Source of the DNA: CAUYXJ01 sp963577065
GTDB lineage: Bacteria; Chloroflexota; Dehalococcoidia; Tepidiformales; Tepidiformaceae
Length of the DNA stretch: 64,000 nt
Assembly (NCBI GenBank): GCA_963577065.1
Contig: CAUYXJ010000001.1
Span: forward strand, 1 to 64,000
Reading direction: 5' to 3'
Shown here: piece by piece, positions 33,487 to 41,387 of the stretch
How positions within the stretch are numbered: position 1 is the first letter of the stretch
Layout: the number at the start of each line of letters is the position of its first letter
The notes under the pieces: model-generated
Database searches by the model: none
What the model was told of the DNA's origin: nothing
The model's input: the letters and a program-made list of their open reading frames with translations, nothing else
Program-made: the position numbers and the translations under genes

Positions 33487-33906
33487 TCAGCCACGCCGGG
33501 CGATGGCGTACGTCGCCCGGCCCGTGGCCACGAGCTCGCCCTCCGCGTCCTCCACGTCCACGCCGACGAAAACGGCCGTGCGACCGGCGCGGAGCGCCCG
33601 CCCTGTCGCCTGCACCTCACCTCGAGCGGCGCGCAGGTAGGAGATGTTCAGGTCGGTGGTTGCGTGGCCGGCCCAAGTTTCGTCAGCAGGGTCCCGCAGC
33701 GTCGCCACGACCGCGCCGGAGGCGGCGTCGACGAGCGAGGCGAGGGCACCACCGTGCATCACGTCCGGGCGCCGGGTCGCCAGCTGTGGACTCATCGCGA
33801 GGCGCAGTGTGATCCGTCCGCGCTCGGCCTCCACGAGCTCGATTCCGAGCAGGCCCCAGTACGGGATCTCGGTGGCGGCTACGAGCGCTTCGATCGCCGG
33901 GTCCAT
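33487..33906 (-). CDS. PaaI-type hotdog thioesterase
   Basis: A 139-residue acyl-CoA thioesterase of the PaaI/YdiI group. The signature HGGALASLVDAASGAV carries the catalytic region (HGG and the following Asp), and TTDLNISYLRAARG and GRATYAIARR complete the hotdog fold. ATG at 33906 has a purine-rich GAGGGGGG upstream and a -10-like TATAG just before that. It is probably a single gene. The substrate is unspecified; many relatives act on aromatic or medium-chain acyl-CoA. Confidence 0.88.
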   Translation of the reverse strand: MDPAIEALVAATEIPYWGLLGIELVEAERGRITLRLAMSPQLATRRPDVMHGGALASLVDAASGAVVATLRDPADETWAGHATTDLNISYLRAARGEVQATGRALRAGRTAVFVGVDVEDAEGELVATGRATYAIARRG

Positions 33907-34094
33907 GGACGCCCCCCTCGCCGCCCTATAGTGCCCGCCGCCCGCGACCCCGTCATGGAGCGGGTCTGGTCCCGATCCCCACCGCCCACCGCTTCTTACC
34001 GCGGTCGTTCGGGCCGCGAGGGGGCGAGCTTGGCCGCGCTCGGCGACCGCAAGATCGGTCCAAAGAGGGACCCACGGTCACCGTATCCTCTGTT

Positions 34095-34102
34095 GGGGGG
34101 GG
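34095..34102 (+). promoter_or_regulatory. G8 tract serving as the ribosome site of the VOC gene
   Basis: Eight G lie five bases before the ATG at 34108 and are the only Shine-Dalgarno-like sequence. Slippage here would change spacing, so expression could vary. Confidence 0.45.
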
Positions 34103-34107
34103 TCGTG

Positions 34108-34467
34108 ATGGCGATCGCACGAGCCGGGGTGACGGTGGCGGTGTCCGATCTCGCACGGGCCGTCGCTTTCTACGAGCGGTTCTTTGAGCTGAAGCCCGAG
34201 ATTTTGACCGATCGGTTCGCCGGTTTCGCTGTGCAGGGCTCGCAATACGGCCTCCTGTTGCAGGACGCCTACGCGTTCCCTCTGGTACGGGGCAACAATG
34301 CCGTTCCCAACCTCCGTGTCGACGACATCGAGGCCGAGCACGAACGCGTTCGGGCGCTCGATCCGCCCCGGCTGACGCCGGTGCAAGCGGTCGGACCGAT
34401 ACGCGTGTTCATGTTCGACGACCCCGACGGGAACGTTATCGAGATCTCCGGCGCGCCCGAAGGGTAG
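34108..34467 (+). CDS. VOC (glyoxalase/bleomycin-resistance) family protein
   Basis: A 119-residue single-module vicinal oxygen chelate protein: GVTVAVSDLARAVAFYERFF, FAGFAVQGSQYGLLLQ, then PIRVFMFDDPDGNVIEISGA, the usual C-terminal strand with the metal-ligand Glu. VOC proteins are metal enzymes or binding proteins; a single 119-residue unit would dimerise. ATG at 34108 follows the G8 tract. The context does not show the substrate. Confidence 0.85.
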   Translation: MAIARAGVTVAVSDLARAVAFYERFFELKPEILTDRFAGFAVQGSQYGLLLQDAYAFPLVRGNNAVPNLRVDDIEAEHERVRALDPPRLTPVQAVGPIRVFMFDDPDGNVIEISGAPEG

Positions 34468-34572
34468 CTGAAGCGAGCCAGCAAGCTCCGGCTGGAGATC
34501 GATGTGGGCATCTGGGACGCCCACCGCCAGGGGGCGTCGGGGCGCCCGCTGCGCCACGCTCGATCGGGGCCG

Positions 34573-34866
34573 TTACTCGATCGACGCCCAGAAGGCGATC
34601 GTGCTGGCCCCGATCTCAACGCCCTCTTCGATCGGCACGACCGGTGTGACATCGAAGTCGAAGTACGGCGTGAACGGCGCGATCGCGGCCATCGCGCTCG
34701 CTACCGATTCCGTTTCCGCAACAAAGAGGCCGCCACCGGTAAGGCGCGAGTAGTGCGATTGGAACTCGAAGCCCTCCGGCGGGGTCCAGCTGGTGAAGAG
34801 CTGGAGGGCGCGGGTTTGCCCAGCCTCGCTGGTATCAGTGGGGATGTAGGTTCCGGCGACGAGCAT
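34573..34866 (-). CDS. DUF3303-like protein
   Basis: A 97-residue cytoplasmic protein: MLVAGTYIPTDTSEAGQTRA, then LQLFTSWTPPEGFEFQSHYS and PYFDFDVTPVVPIEEGVEI. This matches the small DUF3303 family, a ferredoxin-like alpha/beta fold of unknown function. ATG at 34866. It is 51 bp downstream of the FmdB-type gene and probably shares its transcript. Confidence 0.8.
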   Translation of the reverse strand: MLVAGTYIPTDTSEAGQTRALQLFTSWTPPEGFEFQSHYSRLTGGGLFVAETESVASAMAAIAPFTPYFDFDVTPVVPIEEGVEIGASTIAFWASIE

Positions 34867-34917
34867 CAGGCGTTCTCGGCCGCGGCCGGGTTCCAGGTCC
34901 GCTCCGGGCCCCCGCGG

Positions 34918-35220
34918 CTAGAAGTCATCATCCATCCCCATTCCGCCCATGTCGGGCATTCCGCCCATACCGGGCATGCCGCCCATGCCTGGCATGCCAC
35001 CCATGCCGGGCATGCCACCCATGTCGGGCATGCCGCCGCCGAGGTCACCGAGATCGAAATCGTCGGAGCTGCCGCCCACGCCGATGATGCCAGCGCCGAA
35101 AACGCGGTGGGCTTTGGTCCCGTCGTCAGGACACTTTGCGGCGGCGCCCGCCTTGGAGCGCGGCCGCACCAGATCGAAGGCCTGCTCGCATTTGGGGCAG
35201 CGGAATTCGTAGATGGGCAT
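34918..35220 (-). CDS. FmdB-family zinc-ribbon protein with GGMP repeats
   Basis: A 100-residue protein. The N-terminus (MPIYEFRCPKCEQAFDL) is the FmdB/YfcJ-like zinc ribbon, with Cys8, Cys11 and Cys30. The fourth ligand is changed: CPDDG replaces CPxCG, so Asp33 is where Cys is expected. The C-terminus is a flexible tail of six-residue units (GGMPDM, GGMPGM) ending in acidic MDDDF, recalling the GGM tail of GroEL. The family function is not settled; it was first noted as a putative regulator. ATG at 35220. It is followed by the DUF3303-like gene. Confidence 0.85.
   Translation of the reverse strand: MPIYEFRCPKCEQAFDLVRPRSKAGAAAKCPDDGTKAHRVFGAGIIGVGGSSDDFDLGDLGGGMPDMGGMPGMGGMPGMGGMPGMGGMPDMGGMGMDDDF
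34932..35037 (-). repeat. 18-bp tandem repeat encoding GGMP(G/D)M
   Basis: Five to six imperfect copies of an 18-bp unit inside the FmdB-type gene. The copies differ mostly at third positions. The repeat keeps frame, so copy-number change would only alter tail length. Confidence 0.85.
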
Positions 35221-35338
35221 TGTTCGTCTTCCCTTTCAAGATGCGGTTGCTGATTGTCATCCGATCCTAGCACTGCTTGGCGTCGGAGCTGAACGTGGTG
35301 CGAGCGGCCCTCAGAGGCGCTACGATCGCTGCCTGCGA

Positions 35339-35410
35339 GCCCCCGTAGCTCAGCGGATAGAGTGTCGGCCTCCGGAGCCGAAGGCAGAGGTTCGAGTCCT
35401 CTCGGGGGTA
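35339..35410 (+). tRNA. tRNA-Arg (anticodon CCG)
   Basis: A full cloverleaf. The acceptor GCCCCCG (35339-35345) pairs with CGGGGGT (35403-35409, one G-U). The D-arm is GCTC...GAGT, the anticodon arm TCGGC-CTCCGGA-GCCGA gives CCG, and the T-arm is AGAGG-TTCGAGT-CCTCT. The discriminator is A, and CCA is not encoded. It decodes CGG. Confidence 0.95.
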
Positions 35411-35499
35411 CGACTGCTCCTCACCTGTGCCCGAGGTTCCGCGCGAACGAGGATCACGCACCCGCCCAGGTCTCGGTACGATGGTTTCGGGGACCTGGG

Positions 35500-35763
35500 A
35501 TGAACTTGCCCTTCGCGCTTCAGGATTCCGAGTCGGTGCTGATCGCCTGTCGCCGCCACTGGATGTACCTCTACCCCAGGCTCCTGGGGCTGAGCTTGCT
35601 CGCCATCGTGCCCGTGGTCGTTCTTACCGCCGGTCTCGGGCTGGGCCCCGGCCTCGATGGCACGCTCCTCTGGATCGTGAGCTCGTTCACCGGACTTGAG
35701 AGAAGTGGGACGGTGGCGGAGTCGGGGACACCTGGTGCTGTAGCAACAAAGAGGCGGGGGTGA
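35500..35763 (+). pseudogene. truncated PH-domain-type membrane protein
   Basis: The start MNLPFALQDSESVLIACRRH and the hydrophobic pair LLGLSLLAIVPVVVLTAGLG / LLWIVSSFTG resemble bacterial membrane proteins that continue into a PH (DUF304-like) domain. Here, after residue ~65, the sequence becomes unrelated (LERSGTVAES...), coinciding with the region of an IS remnant. Only the first one or two membrane helices remain. It starts shortly after tRNA-Arg. Confidence 0.6.
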
Positions 35764-36125
35764 GAAGCTGGCGTCTGGCAGGGCGGGAGCCGGGGGTAAT
35801 GAATGGGAGCGCCGAGACTGCTGTTGCGGCCGCTTGAGGGAGGCGGAGGCCGAGTTCCTCAGCCTTCAGCCCGGGAGTGTGTCTGCCAGCGGTAGCCCGT
35901 CGCGCGGCCTGCGCCGCACGTTCGCGCTGCCTCTGCGACGCTCACGCCTCTCAGCATCAGCTGCACCGCGCGGCAGCGGGATCCGTACGAGAACTGCATC
36001 CTTGCTGGTGGCGCGCTAGCATCAATCACTGGGTCCGTCCTCCTCCGAGCCCTGGGTGCTTCAACCCCAAGTCTCGTTGGAGGTCCCTTTGCGATCAGCC
36101 GTCTCGCAGGTGTGTGGTCAGTACA
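35696..36125 (-). mobile_element. IS481-like insertion sequence remnant
   Basis: The minus strand encodes, from ATG 35999, the helix-turn-helix start of an IS481-type transposase (FSYGSRCRAVQLMLRGVSVA, then EAARTCGAGRATGYRWQ and RAEG), which stops at 35859. The DDE catalytic domain is absent. The outer end at 36125 begins TGTACTGACCACACA, a TGT-type terminus, one base after the stop codon of the neighbouring PIG-L gene. The inner end cannot be placed, since no matching inverted repeat is seen; 35696 is where the PH gene loses similarity. Confidence 0.6.
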
Positions 36126-36126
36126 G

Positions 36127-36984
36127 CTAGGGCTGCGAGATGGGCGGGAAGTCCTTCGCGGGGGCGAGGCCTTCGGGCCAGGCCGGCCGCGCCTGGTAGA
36201 AGCGCTCCTCGCCGAAGAACTGGCCCCGCAGGTCGTCGGGGATGCGCGTGAACATACTGTTTTCGCCGAACTGGCTGCGGTGCATGCTCGACGCACCGCG
36301 CTTCCCCTCGACCTGGCCGCTCACGTCGACGATCACGCTCACCGGCGGGTCCGGTTCGGCCATCGCCTTTTCGAACCGTTCCCGCCGCTCGTCCGGAATA
36401 GGCTCATCGAGGAGGCCGCGTCGCTCCATCTCGGTCCAGATGCTGGCGAAGCCCTTCATCGTGCGGGCGCCCCAGTAGAGGCGCTCCGGCGCACAGGCGG
36501 GGCCCGCGTCGGGGTACGCCTCGGGGTTCCCGGCAGCGTCGAACGCCGCGACCGTGTGGGTATGGATCGCGACGTGGTCCGGGTGGCCGTAGCCGCCCGT
36601 CGAGTCCCAGGTGAAGACGAAATGGGGCCGCAGATCGCGCATGATCGCGACCAGCTCCGCCACCACGGCTTCAGCCGGCTGTTGGTGGAGTGAGCGCGGA
36701 TCCTCGTTCTCGGGGGTGCCCGCCATCCCGCTGTCGCGGTAGGGCAGGAGGCGCACGTCGCGAAGGCCGATCTGGGCCATCGCGGCGCGCAGCTCCAATT
36801 CGCGCACGTACCCGAGCGTTTCTGGGGTCGCGAGAGCAGCGTCGCTGATCTCGCCGACTTCGCCGCGCGTTGCGCAGACGAGGGCCACCCGGTCGCCTTC
36901 GGCGATGAAGCGCGCAAGCGTGCCCGTCACCTGGCCTTCGTCATCGGGGTGCCCGTAGAGGGCGAGAACTCGCCGTTGTTGCAT
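36127..36984 (-). CDS. PIG-L/LmbE family deacetylase (MshB/BshB/Mca type)
   Basis: A zinc-dependent N-acetylglucosaminyl deacetylase-fold enzyme of 285 residues. The metal and catalytic signature GHPDDE is at residues 11-16, and GGYGHPDHVAIH carries the third zinc ligand and catalytic His near 133. The family deacetylates GlcNAc-inositol or GlcNAc-malate in mycothiol and bacillithiol synthesis or cleaves their S-conjugates. ATG at 36984 has no Shine-Dalgarno, but TAGAAT ends 8 nt upstream. The stop lies one base outside the IS end, so the gene was not damaged. Confidence 0.85.
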   Translation of the reverse strand: MQQRRVLALYGHPDDEGQVTGTLARFIAEGDRVALVCATRGEVGEISDAALATPETLGYVRELELRAAMAQIGLRDVRLLPYRDSGMAGTPENEDPRSLHQQPAEAVVAELVAIMRDLRPHFVFTWDSTGGYGHPDHVAIHTHTVAAFDAAGNPEAYPDAGPACAPERLYWGARTMKGFASIWTEMERRGLLDEPIPDERRERFEKAMAEPDPPVSVIVDVSGQVEGKRGASSMHRSQFGENSMFTRIPDDLRGQFFGEERFYQARPAWPEGLAPAKDFPPISQP

Positions 36985-36992
36985 CGCCCCGA

Positions 36993-36998
36993 ATTCTA
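36993..36998 (-). promoter_or_regulatory. candidate -10 for the PIG-L gene
   Basis: TAGAAT on the minus strand, then eight bases, then the ATG at 36984. This again fits a leaderless or near-leaderless mRNA. Confidence 0.35.
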
Positions 36999-37166
36999 CG
37001 CCGGTCGCTCCGCCACGGCTGGATCGATGGCCTCGAGCCGACGTTGGGCGGCAGCCTCAAGCATTGGGCGACGGCACCCGGCGCTCGGTGCCGATGGGTC
37101 CGGGGCAGGACTCTCGGGACGTGGCCGCGGCCTCAAGGGTGCGCCGACGGGGGGTCGCGGACCGCG

Positions 37167-37172
37167 TATACT
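37167..37172 (+). promoter_or_regulatory. candidate -10 (TATACT) for the men operon
   Basis: TATACT within GCGTATACTGCC. The half-match CCGACG sits 17 bp upstream in the -35 position. Transcription would start near 37180, giving a leader of ~215 nt before menF. The rest of the 36985-37396 gap holds no supported gene. Confidence 0.45.
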
Positions 37173-37179
37173 GCCGAGG

Positions 37180-37396
37180 CAGGTGCCCCGCCGACTAGTA
37201 GCGGTAGGGTGGCCTATCCCTCCTGAGCAGGGCCCGTTTACGGGTCCTGCTGCGCGTGGGCGTCTGCTGTGGCTGGCTCGTGAGCCACCCCACAGCGGAG
37301 CCCAGGCGCTGCGCGTACCGTTTGGAGTTGAACGGAAGCCGCTTTGCATCAGTCCCATGTACGTTCTCGAGGACTCGCCGGCCGAGGGTGCGTCGC
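37180..37396 (+). ncRNA. structured leader of the men operon (unassigned)
   Basis: Two strong hairpins stand out. At 37227-37250, a 10-bp stem closes a TTTA loop (GCAGGGCCCG/CGGGTCCTGC, one G-U). At 37266-37296, GCTGTGG pairs with CCACAGC around an inner GGCT-CGTG-AGCC hairpin. A weaker CCGC...GCGG hairpin lies near 37188. I recognise no known riboswitch core (TPP, SAM, cobalamin, glycine or fluoride). It could be a regulatory leader or a separate small RNA. Confidence 0.4.
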
Positions 37397-38800
37397 GTGA
37401 CCGAGGTTGAAACCGCTCGCATCAGCCCGGTGGCGCTCGAACTCGCGGACGACCTTCTGCGCCTGCGGGCAAAGGTCCAAGCGCCAGGTCTCGTGTGCGT
37501 CGATCTGCCTCGCGCCCTGTTCGGCGAGGTCGCTGCCTGGAACGAGCATCAACTGCGGGCGGCAGCAACGGTTTCTTGGGAGGAGCCGGGGCAAGACATC
37601 CACCTCTTCGGGTTCGGAGAGGCGCTCGCGCTCAACGGGTCCGGTCGCGACGCGCTCGCGACGGCCGCGCCCGCCGTTCGTGAAGCTGCGGCCCGCGTCC
37701 ATGTGGGTGCGGTCGCCTCAGAGGCACGGCCACGTTTCTTCGGCGGTGCCCGCTTCGATCCCGATTCGCCCCATCGCGACCCCGTCTGGGATGCCTTCGG
37801 TGCCTGGCGCTTCGTCCTTCCCGAGATCATCGTCGCCACGAAACGGGGGAAGCTGAGCGCCTCGCTCACCCTCGCCCTGGGCGCCGATCAGACTCGCGAA
37901 GAAGTCGCCATCGCGGTCGTGGCTGCGGTGGCGCGGGTGGTCGCGCCGCCCTCGCCGTCCCAGAACGGCGCGACGCACCGTTACGAGCGCACGGGTCCGG
38001 ATGCGCCGCAATGGTGCGATGCGGTCTCGCAGGCGCTGGCCGAGATCGGCGAAGGCCGGTATCGCAAAGCCGTCCTCGCACTGCAAGTTCGCTGCGTCTC
38101 CGAAACACCGCACAATGTTGCCGCCACGCTTTACCAGCTCGCGGACCGCTACGATGCCTGCTTCGTCTTCGGCTTCCGCGCCGGCGGATCGAGCTGGGTC
38201 GGAGCGAGTCCGGAGCTCCTGGTCTCGCTCGAGGGCGGGGTCGTGCGCGCCTCGAGCCTTGCCGGTACGTGTGCGCGGGGAGCGGACGACATCGAAGATC
38301 GGCGCCTCGCCGACGAGCTCCTCGGGAGCACGAAGGAGCAAAGCGAGCATGAGCTCGTGGTGCGAGCGACGCGCCAGGCCCTGGCTCCACTGTGTGACGA
38401 GCTCGCCGTTCCCGAGACGCCCCAATTGATGCAGATGGCGGATATCCAGCACCTCCATACCCCCGTGGAGGGCGTCGCTGCGGCCGGCGTCGACCTCTTC
38501 GAGGTGCTCCTGGCGATGCACCCTACGCCGGCGGTCGGTGGGTGGCCGACGGCGCCGGCGCTCGAAGCGATCGGCCGGCTCGAAGGTATGGATCGGGGCT
38601 GGTACTCGGGCCCGATCGGGTGGATCGACATGAACGGCGAAGGCGCGTTCGCGGTCGCCCTGCGCTCGGCCCTGCTTCGCGAGGGCGAGGCGCTGCTTTA
38701 CGCGGGGGCCGGCATCGTCGAAGGCTCGGATCCGCGGGGCGAGCTCGCCGAGACCGAACTGAAGCTCCACCCACTCCTCGAGGCGTTGCGCGGGGGATAG
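37397..38800 (+). CDS. menF: isochorismate synthase
   Basis: Converts chorismate to isochorismate, the first committed step of menaquinone synthesis. The 467-residue chain has the chorismate-utilising domain in its second half: YRKAVLALQV, GASPELLVSLEGGVV, SSLAGTCARG, STKEQSEHELVV (catalytic Glu), IQHLHTPVEG, MHPTPAVGG, RGWYSGPIGW and GAGIVEGSDPRGELAETELK, with the Mg-binding Glu residues. GTG at 37397 is chosen as it lies just before the conserved region; the upstream frame overlaps the structured leader. It is the first gene of menF-D-H-B-C-E; menD begins 2 bp after its stop. Confidence 0.92.
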   Translation: MTEVETARISPVALELADDLLRLRAKVQAPGLVCVDLPRALFGEVAAWNEHQLRAAATVSWEEPGQDIHLFGFGEALALNGSGRDALATAAPAVREAAARVHVGAVASEARPRFFGGARFDPDSPHRDPVWDAFGAWRFVLPEIIVATKRGKLSASLTLALGADQTREEVAIAVVAAVARVVAPPSPSQNGATHRYERTGPDAPQWCDAVSQALAEIGEGRYRKAVLALQVRCVSETPHNVAATLYQLADRYDACFVFGFRAGGSSWVGASPELLVSLEGGVVRASSLAGTCARGADDIEDRRLADELLGSTKEQSEHELVVRATRQALAPLCDELAVPETPQLMQMADIQHLHTPVEGVAAAGVDLFEVLLAMHPTPAVGGWPTAPALEAIGRLEGMDRGWYSGPIGWIDMNGEGAFAVALRSALLREGEALLYAGAGIVEGSDPRGELAETELKLHPLLEALRGG

Positions 38801-38802
38801 CG

Positions 38803-40530
38803 ATGAGCGCGGCCGCGAACACCGCCGCCGCGAGAGCGATCGTGCGAGGCCTCGCCCGATCCGGTGTGCGCGACGTCTGCATCACGCCCGGCTCCCGGTC
38901 GACGCCCCTGACGGTTGCGTTCGTGGAGCAGGAGGCGGTCCGGCCGTGGCTCCATCTCGACGAACGCTCCTCGGCGTTCTTTGCGCTCGGGATCGCCCGC
39001 GCAAGCGGGCGACCGGTTGCGCTGGTGTGCACCTCCGGCACGGCCGCAGCCAACTTCCACCCCGCCGTCGTCGAAGCTGATCTGTCGCGCGTGCCCCTCA
39101 TCGTGTGCACGGCGGACCGACCGCCCCGACTGCGTGGGGTGGGGGCGCCCCAGACCATCGACCAGGTCGGGCTCTACGGCGGGAGCGTGCGCTCCGAGGC
39201 GGACCTGCCCGTGCCGGGGACGCCGGGGGCGTCCGTCGACGCTCTCACGGAGGCCGTTGAGCGCGCCGTAGGGGCTTCGCTCGGCCCCCTTCCCGGGCCC
39301 GTGCACCTCAACGTGCCCTTCGAGGAGCCGCTCATCGCGCCTCCGGCGGATCACCCCGCTCCGCCGATTCTCCCCGCCGCCACGATCGCGGCACCGCAGA
39401 CGGTTCCCCTGCTTCCGGATGCTGCGGAGCTCGAAGCCGCCCTGGCCGTGCTCGAGCGGAGCGAGCGCCCGATTATCGTGGCCGGTCCCGAGAGTCGCGG
39501 CCTCCCCGGTGAGCCGATCGCCGCCCTCGCCGAGGCGCTGGGCGCACCGCTGCTTGCGGACCCGCTCAGTGGGCTCCGCACCGGCCCGAACGCGCGCACG
39601 CACATCATCGATGCCTACGACGCGTTCCTGCGGGATGCTCGGGCCGAGTCGTTCCTTCCCGATTGCGTCCTCCGCTTTGGGGCGGCGCCGACCTCAAAGG
39701 CCCTCAATCAGTTCCTCGCCCGCGCCTCCGACGCAGCGCACGTCCTCTGCGACCTGCCGGGATCGCTCCGCGATCCCGACGGTCTCACCACGCAACGACT
39801 CACCGCCGACCCTCGCTCCGCGGCCCTCGCGCTGCTGCGGGCAGGGGGCTCATCGCCTAGGGACCAGTGGCTCCGGCCTTGGCGTGAGCGGGACGCGAAG
39901 GCCCGGCGGGCGCTCGACGCTCATGCGCTCGCAGCGACTGAGCCGTTCGAGGGGCGTGCCGTGATCGAGCTCCAGCGCGCGCTCCCGGCGGACGCTGCCC
40001 TGTTCGTGGGCAACAGCATGCCCGTGCGCGATGTCGATTCGTTCCTCTCGAGCAGCGAGAAGGTGCTCGAGATCGTTGCGAATCGCGGGGCGAACGGGAT
40101 CGACGGGGTGGTCTCATCGGCCCTGGGACATGCCGCCGCCGGCCGCAGCCCGACGGCGTTGCTGATCGGCGATCTGTCGCTCTTCCACGACCTCAACGGC
40201 CTCTGGGCGGGCCGCCGCCACGCGATCGATCTCACGATCGTGCTACTCAACAACGAAGGGGGCGCCATCTTCCAGTACCTGCCCCAGGCCCAGCACGAGT
40301 GCGTATTCGAGGAATGGTTCGTCACGCCGAGCGGGCTCGACTTCGCCGATGCTGCGCGCACCTACGGCGCGGAGCACCGGCTGCTGGAGGAGTGGGCGGA
40401 CCTCAGCGAAGCGCTTACCGGCCCGGGTGACGGTGTCCGCATCCTCGAGATTCGCACCGACCGTGTGCGCAACCACGCCCTCCACCAGGAGGCGTGGGCG
40501 GTGGCGTGCGAAGCGGCTTGGCGGCCCTGA
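38803..40530 (+). CDS. menD: SEPHCHC synthase (2-succinyl-5-enolpyruvyl-6-hydroxy-3-cyclohexene-1-carboxylate synthase)
   Basis: A thiamine-diphosphate enzyme that adds 2-oxoglutarate to isochorismate. The 575-residue length is normal. N-terminal PYR domain: ITPGSRSTPLTVAF, HLDERSSAFFALGIARASG (catalytic Glu), CTSGTAAANFHPAVVEA. C-terminal PP domain: VGNSMPVRDVDSF, NRGANGIDGVVSSALG, and LIGDLSLFHDLNGL with NNEGGAIFQYLPQ, the ThDP-Mg motif. It overlaps menH by one base (TGATG). Confidence 0.96.
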   Translation: MSAAANTAAARAIVRGLARSGVRDVCITPGSRSTPLTVAFVEQEAVRPWLHLDERSSAFFALGIARASGRPVALVCTSGTAAANFHPAVVEADLSRVPLIVCTADRPPRLRGVGAPQTIDQVGLYGGSVRSEADLPVPGTPGASVDALTEAVERAVGASLGPLPGPVHLNVPFEEPLIAPPADHPAPPILPAATIAAPQTVPLLPDAAELEAALAVLERSERPIIVAGPESRGLPGEPIAALAEALGAPLLADPLSGLRTGPNARTHIIDAYDAFLRDARAESFLPDCVLRFGAAPTSKALNQFLARASDAAHVLCDLPGSLRDPDGLTTQRLTADPRSAALALLRAGGSSPRDQWLRPWRERDAKARRALDAHALAATEPFEGRAVIELQRALPADAALFVGNSMPVRDVDSFLSSSEKVLEIVANRGANGIDGVVSSALGHAAAGRSPTALLIGDLSLFHDLNGLWAGRRHAIDLTIVLLNNEGGAIFQYLPQAQHECVFEEWFVTPSGLDFADAARTYGAEHRLLEEWADLSEALTGPGDGVRILEIRTDRVRNHALHQEAWAVACEAAWRP

Positions 40531-41387
40531 TGCGTCTCGAGCTGGACGGAGGCTTTGCGCTGAACGTCGAGCAGGCGGGGAGCGGCCCACCACTGGTTCT
40601 GCTCCATGGCTTCATGGGCTCCGCGAGGGCGTGGGGTCCGTTCGCCGAGCTGCTTTGCGCGCGATTCACGACCCTGGCGGTCGATATCGCCGGCCACGGC
40701 GCGTCCGACAAGCCCCGGGAGCTGGACCACTACCTGAGCGCGCAGGCCGCAAGCGATGTGGTGCGCGCGGTCGCCGCGTTTGGCTTCGCGCAGGCGTCCT
40801 GGCTCGGCTATTCGATGGGCGGACGGCTTGCCCTGATGATCGCCGCGAGCGAGTCGGCGGCGGCCGTCGACCGCTTGGTCGTGATCGGTGGCTCGCCCGG
40901 GCTCGCCGGGGCGGAGGCACGGACGGCCCGTGTCGCTGCGGATGAGGCACTCGCCGACCAGATCGAGAGCGAGGGTGTGCCCGCCTTCGTCGAGCACTGG
41001 GAGTCGCTGCCGCTCTTCGCGAGCCAGCGGCATCTCCCGGTGGGGATGCGGCAGGCGATCCGACGGGGGCGGCTCGCGAACGAGGCCCATGGCCTCGCGA
41101 ACAGCCTGCGTGGGATGGGCACGGGTGCGCAGTCAGCTCTGCACGCGCGGCTCCCGGAAATGACGGCGCCGGCGCTGCTCTTGGCCGGGGCGGAAGACAC
41201 GAAGTTCGCCGCGATCGCGGAGGAGATGGCGACCGCGATGCCCAATGCGCGGCGGCAGCTCGTGGCCGATGCCGGCCATGCCGCACACATCGAGAAACCG
41301 GCATACTGCGCGCGGACCATCATCGCCTTCCTCGGGGAAGGCACAGAGGGGCGTGTCGATGGCGATCGTGTGGCAGCCGGCGGCTGA
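40530..41387 (+). CDS. menH: SHCHC synthase-like alpha/beta hydrolase
   Basis: Removes pyruvate from SEPHCHC to give SHCHC. An alpha/beta hydrolase of 285 residues: LVLLHGFMGSARAWGP (oxyanion), LAVDIAGHGASDKP, the nucleophile Ser in WLGYSMGGRLAL, the acid in LLLAGAEDTKFAA and the His in DAGHAAHIEKP. The start ATG overlaps the menD stop and the gene overlaps menB by 29 bp. Alpha/beta hydrolases are hard to assign alone; the position between menD and menB makes MenH secure. Confidence 0.92.
   Translation: MRLELDGGFALNVEQAGSGPPLVLLHGFMGSARAWGPFAELLCARFTTLAVDIAGHGASDKPRELDHYLSAQAASDVVRAVAAFGFAQASWLGYSMGGRLALMIAASESAAAVDRLVVIGGSPGLAGAEARTARVAADEALADQIESEGVPAFVEHWESLPLFASQRHLPVGMRQAIRRGRLANEAHGLANSLRGMGTGAQSALHARLPEMTAPALLLAGAEDTKFAAIAEEMATAMPNARRQLVADAGHAAHIEKPAYCARTIIAFLGEGTEGRVDGDRVAAGG

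Noticed and set aside
28528..35754. GCAACAAAGAGGC shared at 28528, ~34718 and ~35742
   Set aside because: One copy is a terminator flank, one is inside a gene and one is in IS/PH debris. There is no common context, so it is probably chance or weak residual similarity.
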